A stretch of 64,000 bases of DNA from the NCBI GenBank assembly GCA_963784135.1, contig CAWAQG010000003.1, positions 62,001-126,000 on the forward strand, in the 5' to 3' direction. This document shows, piece after piece, positions 25,317 to 33,921 of the stretch. The stretch's first letter is position 1, and each line of letters opens with the position of its first letter. The notes beneath the pieces were generated by a model. That model was not told the DNA's origin. It was given only the letters and a program-made list of their open reading frames with translations, and did no database searches. The translations under genes were made by a program, and so were the position numbers. The stretch is from JADFXI01 sp963784135 (GTDB lineage: Bacteria > Nitrospirota > Thermodesulfovibrionia > Thermodesulfovibrionales > Dissulfurispiraceae).

Positions 25317-25394
25317 GGTTAAGGTTTAGATTAAGGTTGAGGACAAAATGTTAGTTTTTTCCATTTTCTTAACCTCAGCCTTAGCCTTAACCTT
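25317..25394. repeat. Hexamer-repeat hairpin H6 (recX/recA junction)
   Basis: The left arm is ggttaa, ggttta, gattaa, ggttga; the right arm is aacctc, agcctt, agcctt, aacctt. The period is six rather than seven. The spacer is ACAAAATGTTAGTTTTTTCC plus attttctt. The hairpin begins 4 bp after the recA stop. Confidence 0.82.
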
Positions 25395-25398
25395 CTGT

Positions 25399-26418
25399 TT
25401 ATTTCCCGGCCTCAGCCTTTTCTTCCAGCTTGAGCCCGTATGCTTCGATTATTTTCTGCTCTATCTCAGCGGCCACAGCAGGATTATTCTTCAGGTATTC
25501 CCGCACATTTTCCCTGCCCTGTCCTATCCTGTTGCCGCTGTAGCTGTACCATGCGCCTGCCTTCTCAATAATGCCTTTTTCCGCCCCGAGATCGATGATC
25601 TCTCCTGCCCTTGATATGCCCTCATTAAAATATATGTCAAACTCCGCCTGTCTGAACGGGGGGGCCACCTTGTTTTTTACAATCTTGACACGGACCCTTC
25701 CGCCAATTACCTCCTGGCCGTCCTTGAGGTTGTCGATCCTTCTGATATCGAGCCTCATTGACGAATAAAACTTCAATGCATTTCCGCCTGTCGTCGTCTC
25801 AGGATTTCCGAACATGACCCCTATTTTCATCCGTATCTGGTTGATGAAGATTATTGTGGTCAGAGATTTTGAGATTGCTGCCGTCAGCTTTCTCATAGCC
25901 TGGCTCATTAGCCTGGCCTGAAGGCCGGGAAGCGAATCACCCATGTCCCCTTCGATTTCAGCCTTCGGCACCAGCGCGGCCACAGAGTCCACCACCACTA
26001 TATCGACAGCTCCGCTCCTGACGAGAGTTTCAGCAACTTCGAGCGCCTGTTCACCCGTGTCTGGCTGCGATACCAGAAGATCTTCAATATTAACACCGAG
26101 CCTTGATGCGTAATTGATATCAAGCGCATGCTCTGCATCAATAAATGCGGCGACCCCTCCGGTTTTTTGCGCCTCAGCTATCGCCTTCAGCGCAAGAGTT
26201 GTCTTTCCGGAAGACTCAGGCCCGTATATCTCGACAACTCTTCCCCTCGGAAAGCCGCCGATGCCGGTGGCAATATCCAGAGAGATTGAACCCGTAGGTA
26301 TGACCTGTATCCCTTCCGCCACGCCCCCTGAACCGAGACGCATTATGGCCCCTTTTCCGAAGTTTTTTTCGATCTGGGAAATTGCCGCTTCCAGGGCCTT
26401 TACTTTATCCTTGTTCAT
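25399..26418 (-). CDS. recA: Recombinase A
   Basis: The 339-residue strand-exchange ATPase of homologous recombination and the SOS response. The Walker A motif GPESSGKTTLALKAIAEAQ is near residue 65, Walker B is in DIVVVDSVAALVPKAEIEGDMGD, loop L1/L2 regions follow with FINQIRMKIGVMFGNPETTTGGNALKFY. The C-terminus is Glu/Lys-rich. No clear LexA box was seen in the short upstream gap, which begins directly at the thpR 3' end. Confidence 0.98.
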   Translation of the reverse strand: MNKDKVKALEAAISQIEKNFGKGAIMRLGSGGVAEGIQVIPTGSISLDIATGIGGFPRGRVVEIYGPESSGKTTLALKAIAEAQKTGGVAAFIDAEHALDINYASRLGVNIEDLLVSQPDTGEQALEVAETLVRSGAVDIVVVDSVAALVPKAEIEGDMGDSLPGLQARLMSQAMRKLTAAISKSLTTIIFINQIRMKIGVMFGNPETTTGGNALKFYSSMRLDIRRIDNLKDGQEVIGGRVRVKIVKNKVAPPFRQAEFDIYFNEGISRAGEIIDLGAEKGIIEKAGAWYSYSGNRIGQGRENVREYLKNNPAVAAEIEQKIIEAYGLKLEEKAEAGK

Positions 26419-26451
26419 CGTTATGTTGCCTCCTATAAGTATCCGTGTTTT

Positions 26452-26470
26452 TCCTATTGCCTATTGCCTG
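26452..26470. repeat. Half heptamer arm at the thpR 3' end
   Basis: Heptads ctattgc, ctattgc, ctgtctt form one arm only, and they encode the ThpR C-terminus DRQ and stop. No matching opposite arm was found before recA. It is probably a decayed hairpin of the ATAGGCA class. Confidence 0.6.
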
Positions 26471-27024
26471 TCTTGAAGTTTAAAACCGGCTATTTTTGAA
26501 TACTCTGCCCCGCCCGGTTTCAATGTGCTCTTCATGAGCAGGACTTCCCCAACTGTTATAGTACCAAAAACCGCGTCCTTAAATGTAATCCATTCCCGGA
26601 CCACAGCCTCAAGACCGCTCATGCTCTTTACCCTCCCGACGGTAAGGTGAGGAGAGAACCGCTTCTCTTCCCTTTCAAACCCGAGTTCAGCCATCGACTG
26701 TTCTATGTCCCCGTTAAGGAGACCCAGAGGTCCCGATTCATCTATACCCACCCATAAGACATTGGGCCGGCGCAGATTCGGAAATCCTCCGGCGCCGCTT
26801 ACTTTAAGTGCAAACGTGGCGTGCCTGCAGCAAAGCAGCGAAAGCCTTTCCTGTATTTGAAGCACCATAGAGTCGTCTGCCTCACCGAGAAACTTCAATG
26901 TCAAATGGAGATGGTCAGGAGGGACCCATCGCACGCCTTTTGACAGCCCCCTCATTTGCTCTATTGCCCCGCCGATCGAAAACCGCACCTCTTCGGAGAC
27001 ATCAATAGCGACAAAACATCTCAT
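26461..27024 (-). CDS. thpR: RNA 2',3'-cyclic phosphodiesterase
   Basis: A 187-residue 2H-phosphoesterase. The two HxTx motifs are visible: HLTLKFLGEADD and HLTVGRVKS. The family opens 2',3'-cyclic ends on RNA and was first described as a tRNA 2'-5' ligase. The start is ATG 27024, which overlaps the pgpA stop (ATGA) and has GGAGGA eight bases upstream; the longer frame from 27039 lies inside pgpA. It is coupled to pgpA and precedes recA. Confidence 0.9.
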   Translation of the reverse strand: MRCFVAIDVSEEVRFSIGGAIEQMRGLSKGVRWVPPDHLHLTLKFLGEADDSMVLQIQERLSLLCCRHATFALKVSGAGGFPNLRRPNVLWVGIDESGPLGLLNGDIEQSMAELGFEREEKRFSPHLTVGRVKSMSGLEAVVREWITFKDAVFGTITVGEVLLMKSTLKPGGAEYSKIAGFKLQDRQ

Positions 27025-27476
27025 GCAACGGTCCTCCATAGCTGCAGAATGAGATTTGTCATCAATCCTGCTGCCGCATCATCGAGCATAACGCCCAGGC
27101 CGCCGCTTACTGCCCGCTCAATATTTCTGATGGGAGAAGGCTTTAGTATATCGAAAAACCTGAACAAAAAAAAGGCCGCGGCCAAATATCCCGCAGTCAG
27201 AGGGAGCGAAAAAACAGAGATCACAAATCCGGCAAATTCATCGATAACAATGCGCCCGCTGTCCTCGCCGAAAATACTTTCAGCAACATGAGCAGTCACA
27301 GTACCCAGACCGAAAAGGACAGCCGCAAGAACTCCGTGCAGCAGTCTGTCCGGTTTCAGGAGCCAAATACATATCAAAGCAGCCAGACTCCCGAATGTTC
27401 CCGACGCAAAAGGAATATAACCGATGAAGAAGACCGTTGCGATAACTTTTGACACTGACCTGAAAAAACCGTCCAT
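27021..27476 (-). CDS. pgpA: Phosphatidylglycerophosphatase A
   Basis: A 151-residue integral membrane phosphatase that makes phosphatidylglycerol. Family segments are FFIGYIPFASGTFGSLAAL, ESIFGEDSGRIVIDEFAGFVISVFSLP and FFLFRFFDILKPSPIRNIERAVSGGLGVMLDDAAAGL, the last with the conserved acidic residues. It is the first gene of the pgpA-thpR-recA-recX-lipoprotein-alaS run. Confidence 0.93.
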   Translation of the reverse strand: MDGFFRSVSKVIATVFFIGYIPFASGTFGSLAALICIWLLKPDRLLHGVLAAVLFGLGTVTAHVAESIFGEDSGRIVIDEFAGFVISVFSLPLTAGYLAAAFFLFRFFDILKPSPIRNIERAVSGGLGVMLDDAAAGLMTNLILQLWRTVA

Positions 27477-27526
27477 TGCCCGCTATTTTATCATAAAACA
27501 GAGGGTAATCGGCAACGGGGACAGCT

Positions 27527-27699
27527 AAGACATGGGTAGTGCCGTTTTTCTTTGAGAGCACCTGGGTTATCAGCAGTGGGCTGGTAACGTCCAGCCCACA
27601 TACGCTCAACTGGAACACCAGATAATATTCTATATATATTAAGGATGCAGGCACAGAAGGCTAATTGCTATCAAAGAAAAACGGCACTACCCATGTCTT
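27527..27699. repeat. Family B stem-variable element, copy 1
   Basis: Perfect 29-bp terminal arms (27527-27555 and 27671-27699) enclose a core with the hairpin GTGGGCTGG-TAACG-TCCAGCCCAC and the runs caactggaacaccag and ttctatatata. Copy 2 is at 38549-38731. It stands alone between the divergent pgpA and Nudix genes; no open reading frame is present. Confidence 0.82.
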
Positions 27700-27752
27700 T
27701 CTCCAACTAACAACATGTTTACGCGTCCATCTCCTTTCTGGTATTGTTACTA

Positions 27753-28277
27753 ATGTCGGATGAATTACTGGAGATAGTTGATAAGGATGGCAAATCCCTG
27801 GGCATCGCCCCACGCTCCTCAATACACGGCAACCCTTCCCTGCTCAACAAGGTTGTTCACGTGCTTGTCTTTAACAGCGCCGGCGAATTACTCCTGCAAA
27901 AGCGGTCGATGAACAAAGACGTTGCGCCGGGTAAATGGGACACATCTGTGGGAGGCCATGTATCGCCTGCCGAAGACACGTATTTGGCCGCTCGCAGAGA
28001 AATGGAGGAGGAACTTGGCGTTGACACCGGCGGACTCACCTTTTTATACTCCTATATCCATTCCAACGCCTATGAGAGTGAGCTTGTTTTTACGCACTCC
28101 TGCATCCACAACGGCCCATTCTCATTCAATGCCGAGGAAATAGACGCCGTGAAATTCTGGAGCATTGAAGAAATAAAAAGAGCTCTCGGAACAGGCGTTC
28201 TCAGCGACAACTTTGAAGAAGAGTTCGCAAAATACCAGGCTTCCCGTCCTTATACTCCCCTCTCTTCCGGCCCATAA
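27753..28277 (+). CDS. Nudix hydrolase of the IPP-isomerase-like type
   Basis: A 174-residue Nudix protein. The box reads GHVSPAEDTYLAARREMEEELGV. The N-terminus DELLEIVDKDGKSLGIAPRSSIHGNPSLLNKVVHVLVFN matches the YfcD/isopentenyl-diphosphate-isomerase-like branch, whose members hydrolyse nucleoside diphosphate derivatives or unknown pyrophosphates. The true Idi catalytic Cys motif is not evident, so isomerase activity is doubtful. ATG 27753 is preferred over an upstream TTG. Its 3' end overlaps queE, convergent, by 28 bp. Confidence 0.82.
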   Translation: MSDELLEIVDKDGKSLGIAPRSSIHGNPSLLNKVVHVLVFNSAGELLLQKRSMNKDVAPGKWDTSVGGHVSPAEDTYLAARREMEEELGVDTGGLTFLYSYIHSNAYESELVFTHSCIHNGPFSFNAEEIDAVKFWSIEEIKRALGTGVLSDNFEEEFAKYQASRPYTPLSSGP

Positions 28278-28891
28278 ATGTATTTGTGCAGCTGAAGGTT
28301 GAGCCTGGCCTGAAGCCGGTCATCCAGCATCCATCGGGAAAGGTCCCTCGGTGAAATGACCCCAAAAACCGGCGCCAACAGGATTGTGCACTTGCCAGAC
28401 AGTCCGTGCTTTCTTATAAAATCCCTCGTCCATTCATAGTCCCCTCTATCGGCAATAACAAATTTGAGTTCATCCTGAGATTTTAAAAGTCTTAGATTGT
28501 CAAAGTCCATCGCCTCGCACATCCCGCTCCGGGGAGTCTTAATGTCCATAATTATTATTGCCCGGCGGTCCACCCCGCTAATGCTTACACTTCCATTTGT
28601 TTCAACCAACACGGTAAGACCGCTGTCAAGCAGCCTCTTTATCAGCGGGAATACATCCTTCTGCAGCAGCGGCTCGCCTCCCGTGAGTTCAACAAGGCTT
28701 GTCCCATACGCTGCCGCCTGCTCAAACACGTCATCTTCGGACATCTCCATGCCTGCTTCATACGCATAAGCAGTGTCGCAGTAAACACACCGCAAATTAC
28801 AGCCGCTCATCCTGATAAAAACACATGGCAGCCCTGCATAGGTTGATTCGCCCTGTATGCTCAAAAAAATTTCACAAACCTTCACAATCAA
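28250..28891 (-). CDS. queE: 7-carboxy-7-deazaguanine synthase
   Basis: A 213-residue radical-SAM enzyme of the queuosine pathway that converts carboxytetrahydropterin to carboxydeazaguanine. The 4Fe-4S motif is CX3CX2C in MSGCNLRCVYCDTAYAYE, and the substrate loop is VELTGGEPLLQKDV. Its start IFLSIQGESTYAGLPCVFIRM is typical. No queC, queD or queF gene is next to it. The ATG lies beside an element of family C. Confidence 0.93.
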   Translation of the reverse strand: MIVKVCEIFLSIQGESTYAGLPCVFIRMSGCNLRCVYCDTAYAYEAGMEMSEDDVFEQAAAYGTSLVELTGGEPLLQKDVFPLIKRLLDSGLTVLVETNGSVSISGVDRRAIIIMDIKTPRSGMCEAMDFDNLRLLKSQDELKFVIADRGDYEWTRDFIRKHGLSGKCTILLAPVFGVISPRDLSRWMLDDRLQARLNLQLHKYIYGPEERGV

Positions 28892-28930
28892 ACTTTATCA
28901 TGTCCTTTTGAAAATGGTCAAAAGCTGGAG

Positions 28931-29129
28931 GGTGTGCGTCATGATTGTGGGTTTGTAATTTTGTCATTCCGGCTTGTCCGGAATCTTTCCATACCTTTAT
29001 GATAGACTCCGGACAAGCCGGAGTGACAGATCAGGGCTACTTTCGAGACAATGACGGGGTCCCCGGAAAGTCGAAGACTTTATGGGGTGCAATGACATAT
29101 TGGCCTGCCCACAACCATGACGCGCACCC
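28931..29129. mobile_element. Family C element, copy 1, MITE-like
   Basis: A 199-bp non-coding element with 21-bp terminal inverted repeats (GGTGTGCGTCATGATTGTGG and its near complement at 29108-29129, two mismatches). It is flanked by a 10-bp direct repeat aaagctggag at 28921-28930 and 29130-29139, resembling a target duplication. Inside is a palindrome tcattccggcttgtccggaa / ttccggacaagccggagtga. The inner about 105 bp recurs at 33650-33762. No transposase is encoded. Confidence 0.75.
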
Positions 29130-29156
29130 AAAGCTGGAGAAGAGATGGCAGGAAGG

Positions 29157-31361
29157 TCAGGCAGTCTCCCTCACAGGTATTGTAAAATAAAAAACAGAAC
29201 CCTTCCCAACCTCCGACTCCACCCAGATGCGACCGCTGTGGCGTTCCACGATTTTTTTGCAAACGGCAAGGCCGATGCCGGTACCCGAATATTCCTCGCG
29301 CCCGTGCAGCCGCCGGAATATCTGGAAAATGCTTTCATAATGCTGCTGCTCAATGCCTATGCCGTTGTCACTGACCGAGAACAGCCATTCACCATCCGCC
29401 CTTCGCGCCGAAACGTGGATAACGGGTTTTTTGTCCCCCCGGTACTTTATGGCATTGCCGATAAGGTTTTGGAACAGTCTCACTATCTGGCCTTCATCCG
29501 CCACAGCGCTGGGCAGTTCGCCGCGGGTCACCGAAGCCCCGCATTCTTCGCTGGACATCCTGAGATTTTCGAAGGCCGTGTCGAAGACCCTGTTGAAATC
29601 CGTAACGACCAATTGCTTTCCCCGTGTGGTAATCCTGGAGTACTTGAGCAAGTCACTGATGAGCCGCTCCATCCTGTTGACACCTTCTACAATATACGTG
29701 ATAAACTCCGTCGCCTTGTCATCGAGTCTGTCCTTGTATCTCCGCTCCAGGAGTTGGCTGAAACCAGCCACGGTACGGAGAGGTTCCTGCAAATCATGCG
29801 ACACTACCGAAGCGAATACTTCCAACTCGCGGTTGCTTCTCGCCAACTCCCCCGAGTATTGCCGGAGAGTTTCTTCGGCGCGTTTGCGCTTGGTGATGTC
29901 TTGTGAAATAAGCATAAAGCCGATCAGTTTATTTTCCTTGTCGAGAATATTGGACACCTTCGATTCGAGAAAACAGATTCCCTCAGCCGTATCCACAGTA
30001 TCCATAAAGGGTGAGCTTTCGTCTTTACGTGCTTTCTCAACAGCCTTTTCAAAAAAAGGGAAACATGCCTTTCCCCCCATATCCGGTTCCATCACCCTTT
30101 TTCCGATAACTTCCTTTGCTTCGCAACCAAACAACTTTTCGGCCATTGTGTTGTAATACTTTATCCGGAAATCGAGGTCAGTCGCCATGATTGCCAAAGA
30201 GGATGAATGCAGGACATTGTCGAGATAGACCGTTTTCTCCCTCAATAATTCTGCCGCCTGTTTCTTAAGTTGTTCACGAGACTCTATAATTTCCTTCGCG
30301 AAATACTGGAACTGGTTGGCAAGGATGAGGAGCTGGTCCCCTTTTTGGACTTCCGGAGGCTGGATATGAAATATGTCCCGTGAAACATCAGTAATAGTCC
30401 CGGTCAGCCGCATTACCCGTCTTGTAATCCAGCTCATGATCAAACCAAAGGAAAGGATAAACATTAGAGACAAGGCTGCACGCAGCAAACGCTCTTTGGA
30501 CACAATATCTTTATTCATCTTCTCGAATTCCGTCCGGGATATAAACGAGGCAAACTCCAGGGTCAGTTCTGAACTGCCGATGTCAAAGAACGACTTGCCT
30601 ATAACGAGATATTTCTTCCTGAGCGTGTCGAGCGTAGTGCCCAACGGAAGGATGTCCCGCCTGTTTGAGGCAACAACCAGGGATTTCGAGCCCGTTATCA
30701 GTCCTACTATTTTTTGCCTTCCCGATAAGCCCTGAGAAGCGATAAGAAAGTCGTCATCAAGTTGAGCAGCGAACATCAATGTTGCGATGGGTTCTCCCCT
30801 GGAGTTGCGGACAGACCCGGAAGTAAGCAGATATGGCATGCCGTCAATAGACGTCAAAAAACTCTCATGGCGGCTGAGCTGCAAAATGCGTCCTGAAGGA
30901 TGCTCCAGGGACGGCGGCGGCGTACCGGAAAAGCCCTGGTAAACCTCCCTCACCCTATCCTTATTGTCCATCAATAAGGCAAACTTGATAGGGATGAAAT
31001 GGCGCATTACAGAGGCGTCCGGCATCCACGGCGGGATTTCAGAGTAATGTTTTAGTCCGGACTCCCAGTTGCCGGAACGGGATTTTTCTGCAATATAATC
31101 ATAAAAATTCTTTTGGGAAATGACCAGTTTCAACGCGTACTGAAAGGCATTTACATAATTATCAAAGCGGATTCTTTCTTCCTCAAAGTCATCAGAGAGT
31201 ATTCGGGAGAGTTGGAACTCGGAGATTTCCGCGAGTTTTTTTGTTAGAACATGGTCCGTTACCACCCACACAGCGAGACCTATCAAAACAGTCAGGACCA
31301 ACATCTTGGGGGTCAGTGAAACCCGGTACCCCAGGTTTCTGATTATATGTTTAATATCCAT
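29157..31361 (-). CDS. Membrane sensor histidine kinase (CHASE4-like, PAS)
   Basis: A 734-residue kinase. TM1 is at about 18-37 and TM2 at about 300-318, enclosing a large periplasmic sensor resembling CHASE4. A linker helix, a PAS domain (about 385-500; HSSSLAIMATDLDFRIKYYN) and a HisKA domain with phospho-accepting His in SVVSHDLQEPLRTVAGFSQ follow. HATPase motifs are LFQNLIGNAIKY, VSDNGIGIE and GTGIGLAVCKKIV. No response regulator gene is adjacent. It lies 15 bp after a PstS-like binding protein, so the pair may sense a ligand together, the binding protein acting as a periplasmic co-receptor. Confidence 0.9.
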   Translation of the reverse strand: MDIKHIIRNLGYRVSLTPKMLVLTVLIGLAVWVVTDHVLTKKLAEISEFQLSRILSDDFEEERIRFDNYVNAFQYALKLVISQKNFYDYIAEKSRSGNWESGLKHYSEIPPWMPDASVMRHFIPIKFALLMDNKDRVREVYQGFSGTPPPSLEHPSGRILQLSRHESFLTSIDGMPYLLTSGSVRNSRGEPIATLMFAAQLDDDFLIASQGLSGRQKIVGLITGSKSLVVASNRRDILPLGTTLDTLRKKYLVIGKSFFDIGSSELTLEFASFISRTEFEKMNKDIVSKERLLRAALSLMFILSFGLIMSWITRRVMRLTGTITDVSRDIFHIQPPEVQKGDQLLILANQFQYFAKEIIESREQLKKQAAELLREKTVYLDNVLHSSSLAIMATDLDFRIKYYNTMAEKLFGCEAKEVIGKRVMEPDMGGKACFPFFEKAVEKARKDESSPFMDTVDTAEGICFLESKVSNILDKENKLIGFMLISQDITKRKRAEETLRQYSGELARSNRELEVFASVVSHDLQEPLRTVAGFSQLLERRYKDRLDDKATEFITYIVEGVNRMERLISDLLKYSRITTRGKQLVVTDFNRVFDTAFENLRMSSEECGASVTRGELPSAVADEGQIVRLFQNLIGNAIKYRGDKKPVIHVSARRADGEWLFSVSDNGIGIEQQHYESIFQIFRRLHGREEYSGTGIGLAVCKKIVERHSGRIWVESEVGKGSVFYFTIPVRETA

Positions 31362-31376
31362 CCATAATTAAACCAT

Positions 31377-32399
31377 TTATCTCGGCTCTCCTACCACCTC
31401 ATCCCCATGAAATTTCCATCCGGCCTTTTTCAGGCGGCTGACAGGGACAAAACCGAACTTGGATGGATCAAGTTTTTCAAACTCTTTTATCATATAATCG
31501 ACCAGCATTTGCGCGTTCTTATTTTCTGTCCCCTTGCCCTCCCACGTGCTGAGGGTGTAGGTGCGGTAGAAGGGATACTTCAAAGCAGCGAGCGCCGCAG
31601 GGTCGTTCGGGCTGTAGCCGTCTATTTTCAGGGGCTTGACCTTTCCGAGTTCCCCATACTTATCCACCATGCTGAGCACTTCCCAGCCGATAGCGTCCTT
31701 CGATTCGGCCACCTGTGAGATCATATCAGGGATGGACCCGACCTCATAAATTCCAGGGCCGAACTCCTTGTCCTTATCGAGCAACTGGCGCCAGTGGCCG
31801 GGCCTCAGCTTGCAGTGAAGCCTGCTGACCGCCTTAATGTTGATGTCGGGCCCGGGCTTTCCCGTCCGAGTTTTCAGCTCCGACCAACGGCGTATCTTCC
31901 CCCGGTATATGTCTCTCAGTTGTTTTGAAGTGACACTATCAACAGGATTGCCGGGATTAACAAAAAAAGCAATGGCAACAAGCCCCAGCGTATGGAACCG
32001 GAGGCCGGGCAGTCTGTCTTCCGCGCCGGGAGGACAGCAAAACCCCCCTATGTCCACGGCCTTGGCGGCAAGCAGGCCGGCGGCAATGCCGCAGGTGCCT
32101 TCCTTGAAATAAACCTTCCGGTTGTATTCTTTCCCGAATTTTTGTGCAAGCGGCAAAAGGGTGTGGTAAATGTCCTGGTCCAGTACAGCTGTCACATCAG
32201 GATTTCCCCAATCAGCTGCATACTTGACAGGGCTCTTTACCCATGCCTCCGGCATGGGCGCTATCCTGGACGGATCGCTGAAGACCTCGCCGCGAATATC
32301 CACATGAGCGGCATGCGACACGGCGAATACCGGCAAGAAAGTCATAATAACAACCACGGCCAGTGCTGAAAAAAAAGATTTTCCCGTCCCGGCTTTCAT
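31377..32399 (-). CDS. PstS-like periplasmic substrate-binding protein
   Basis: A 340-residue secreted protein with a signal peptide (residues about 1-30, cut near VSHAAHV). The body resembles the phosphate-binding PBP fold: LDQDIYHTLLPLAQKFGKEY, VNPGNPVDSVTSKQLRDIYRGKIRRWSEL, SRLHCKLRPGHWRQLLDK and IGWEVLSMVDKYG. Two cysteines in GGFCCPPGAED are unusual for PstS. No pstCAB or phoU genes follow; instead a sensor kinase does. The ligand may be phosphate or another oxyanion. Confidence 0.8.
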   Translation of the reverse strand: MKAGTGKSFFSALAVVVIMTFLPVFAVSHAAHVDIRGEVFSDPSRIAPMPEAWVKSPVKYAADWGNPDVTAVLDQDIYHTLLPLAQKFGKEYNRKVYFKEGTCGIAAGLLAAKAVDIGGFCCPPGAEDRLPGLRFHTLGLVAIAFFVNPGNPVDSVTSKQLRDIYRGKIRRWSELKTRTGKPGPDINIKAVSRLHCKLRPGHWRQLLDKDKEFGPGIYEVGSIPDMISQVAESKDAIGWEVLSMVDKYGELGKVKPLKIDGYSPNDPAALAALKYPFYRTYTLSTWEGKGTENKNAQMLVDYMIKEFEKLDPSKFGFVPVSRLKKAGWKFHGDEVVGEPR

Positions 32400-32436
32400 T
32401 ATGGTATCTCCTAATCGGTCTCTTCCTTATTTTATT

Positions 32437-32464
32437 ATTGTAATAGAATTGGAGGGTTTGTCAA
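32437..32464 (-). promoter_or_regulatory. Sigma-70-type promoter of the PstS-like/kinase pair
   Basis: On the minus strand TTGACA (32459-32464), 16 bp, then TACAAT (32437-32442), about 38 bp before the gene start. A second TTGACA lies at 32478-32483 without a matching -10. Confidence 0.65.
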
Positions 32465-32523
32465 CAGGCGGTAAGCGTGTCAAGCCATATTATTTTGCGG
32501 CCGTTAATAATTTGTGGTAGGAG

Positions 32524-32564
32524 CGCAAAGCCTGCTACAATATTTTTAGGTTGCAGGCTTTGCG
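32524..32564. repeat. 12-bp inverted repeat upstream of the radical SAM gene
   Basis: CGCAAAGCCTGC and GCAGGCTTTGCG are separated by a 17-nt loop, in the divergent gap between the PstS-like gene and the ArsS-like gene. It may be a REP-type palindrome or a regulatory stem; it has no T-tract that would support a terminator. Confidence 0.55.
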
Positions 32565-32622
32565 GGCATGCAATGCCCGGCATATGCTCGGCTGAAGAGA
32601 TATCGTTTTAAAAGAGGTTGCC

Positions 32623-33558
32623 ATGAACGAAATCGAAGAAAAGTTGCTCGCTGTCCAATCATGGCCGCTTCGGGCCTCCTGCATTGAGACTCTGCAGCTT
32701 AATCTCGGTTATAAATGCAACATGTCCTGCAAACACTGCCATATCGGGGCAGGCCCTTCAAGGACCGAGCTTATGGACAGTACCACCATTGATGCGGCCC
32801 TAAAGGTCCTCCTTGATTACAATGTCTCCACGCTTGATCTGACCGGCGGCGCGCCTGAACTCAACCCTTGCTTCCGGGACATTATCGTTGAGGCAGGGAG
32901 AATGGGGCGCCGCATCATAGTAAGGACCAATCTTACAATATTATCCGGGCAAGGTATGGAATATCTGCCCGAGTTCTATAGTGAAAATAAAGTGGAGATT
33001 GTAGCGTCACTTCCATGCTACACAGAGTCGGGCACCGACGGAACTCGTGGAAGCGGGACCTTCTCCAAAAGTATCGCTGCACTAAAAAGGCTGAACGGTC
33101 TGGGCTATGGTACCCTACCGGGGAAAAGACTCCACCTCGTCTATAATCCCATGGGCGCATTTCTCCCTCCGCCCCAGAGTGAACTGGAAACTCACTACAA
33201 GAAGGAACTCCAGGCATCGTTCGGCATTGTCTTTAACTGCCTCTATACGTTTGCAAATATGCCCATCGGGCGTTTCAGGGAATTCCTCCTGAGATCAAAT
33301 AATATGAAACCATATATGGAAACGGTAAAAAGCGCCTTTAATCCTGATACCCTTGGCAGTCTCATGTGCCGTCGCCTGATTAACGTCGGGTGGGACGGGA
33401 CCCTTTATGATTGCGATTTTAACCAGGCGCTCGGACTCGCCGTTGATGAAGATTGCCCGCGCCACATCGGGGATTATGACCATGCGGTATTGTCCGGAAG
33501 AAAAATAGTAATGGGCAATCACTGCTTTGTATGCAGCGCGGGCCAGGGCTCGACTTGA
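32623..33558 (+). CDS. arsS: ArsS-like radical SAM enzyme, C-terminus short
   Basis: A 311-residue radical-SAM protein of the ArsS family (arsenosugar synthesis in characterised cases). The cluster motif CNMSCKHC is at 32-39, with LDLTGGAPELNPCFRDIIVEAG and VYNPMGAFLPPPQSELETHYKKEL as family markers. Auxiliary cysteines include C359-type positions in CDFNQALGL and CFVCSAGQGST. Family proteins usually go on after GQGS with a CGG-type end, but here a stop follows GQGST, so the last few residues may be lost by frameshift. No arsM or arsR gene is adjacent. AGAGG lies before the ATG. Confidence 0.82.
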   Translation: MNEIEEKLLAVQSWPLRASCIETLQLNLGYKCNMSCKHCHIGAGPSRTELMDSTTIDAALKVLLDYNVSTLDLTGGAPELNPCFRDIIVEAGRMGRRIIVRTNLTILSGQGMEYLPEFYSENKVEIVASLPCYTESGTDGTRGSGTFSKSIAALKRLNGLGYGTLPGKRLHLVYNPMGAFLPPPQSELETHYKKELQASFGIVFNCLYTFANMPIGRFREFLLRSNNMKPYMETVKSAFNPDTLGSLMCRRLINVGWDGTLYDCDFNQALGLAVDEDCPRHIGDYDHAVLSGRKIVMGNHCFVCSAGQGST

Positions 33559-33649
33559 ACAGGCGCGATCACATAGCAGGCGGTCGCCTGTAAAGAATAA
33601 TTGGTCCGGGGCACTGACCCACCTCCTTACCATTGGGCCTGTGTCGGAT

Positions 33650-33762
33650 TTATGGGTTTGTAATTTTGTCATTCCGGCTTGTCCGGAATCTTGCCATGCT
33701 TTTCTGATAGACTCCGGACAAGCCGGAGTGACAGTTCCCCGTGCTACTTTCGAGACAATGAC
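33650..33762. repeat. Family C element, copy 2
   Basis: About 105 bp closely match 28946-29058 in family C copy 1 (tgggtttgtaattttgtcat, the tccggcttgtccgga palindrome, ctactttcgagacaatgacg). The outer sequences differ and a terminal inverted repeat is only weakly visible. The 363-bp gap 33559-33921 holds this element, the degenerate hairpin below and nothing else seen. Confidence 0.7.
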
Positions 33763-33847
33763 GTTCCGGTGCGCCCCGCATCCATGACGAACTCTGCCTC
33801 CTTTCCTCAAATTTGACAAATTCACCACGAGCAGGTAAATTTAAACA

Positions 33848-33900
33848 TGCAAGTGATTGGTAATCGGCCAAAAAAACTATTACCTGTATCCTATAACCCG
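33848..33900. repeat. Degenerate heptamer hairpin before the histone-like gene
   Basis: The arms gtgattggtaatcggcc and attacctgtatcctataac flank AAAAAAACT. They resemble a decayed H3/H7-class hairpin. Confidence 0.5.
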
Positions 33901-33921
33901 TGTTCTCTAAAGGAGGAAACC

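Noticed and set aside
27753..28277. Nudix gene as isopentenyl-diphosphate isomerase (idi)
   Set aside because: The Nudix box and N-terminus match the IPP-isomerase-like branch, but the catalytic cysteine motif of Idi was not found.
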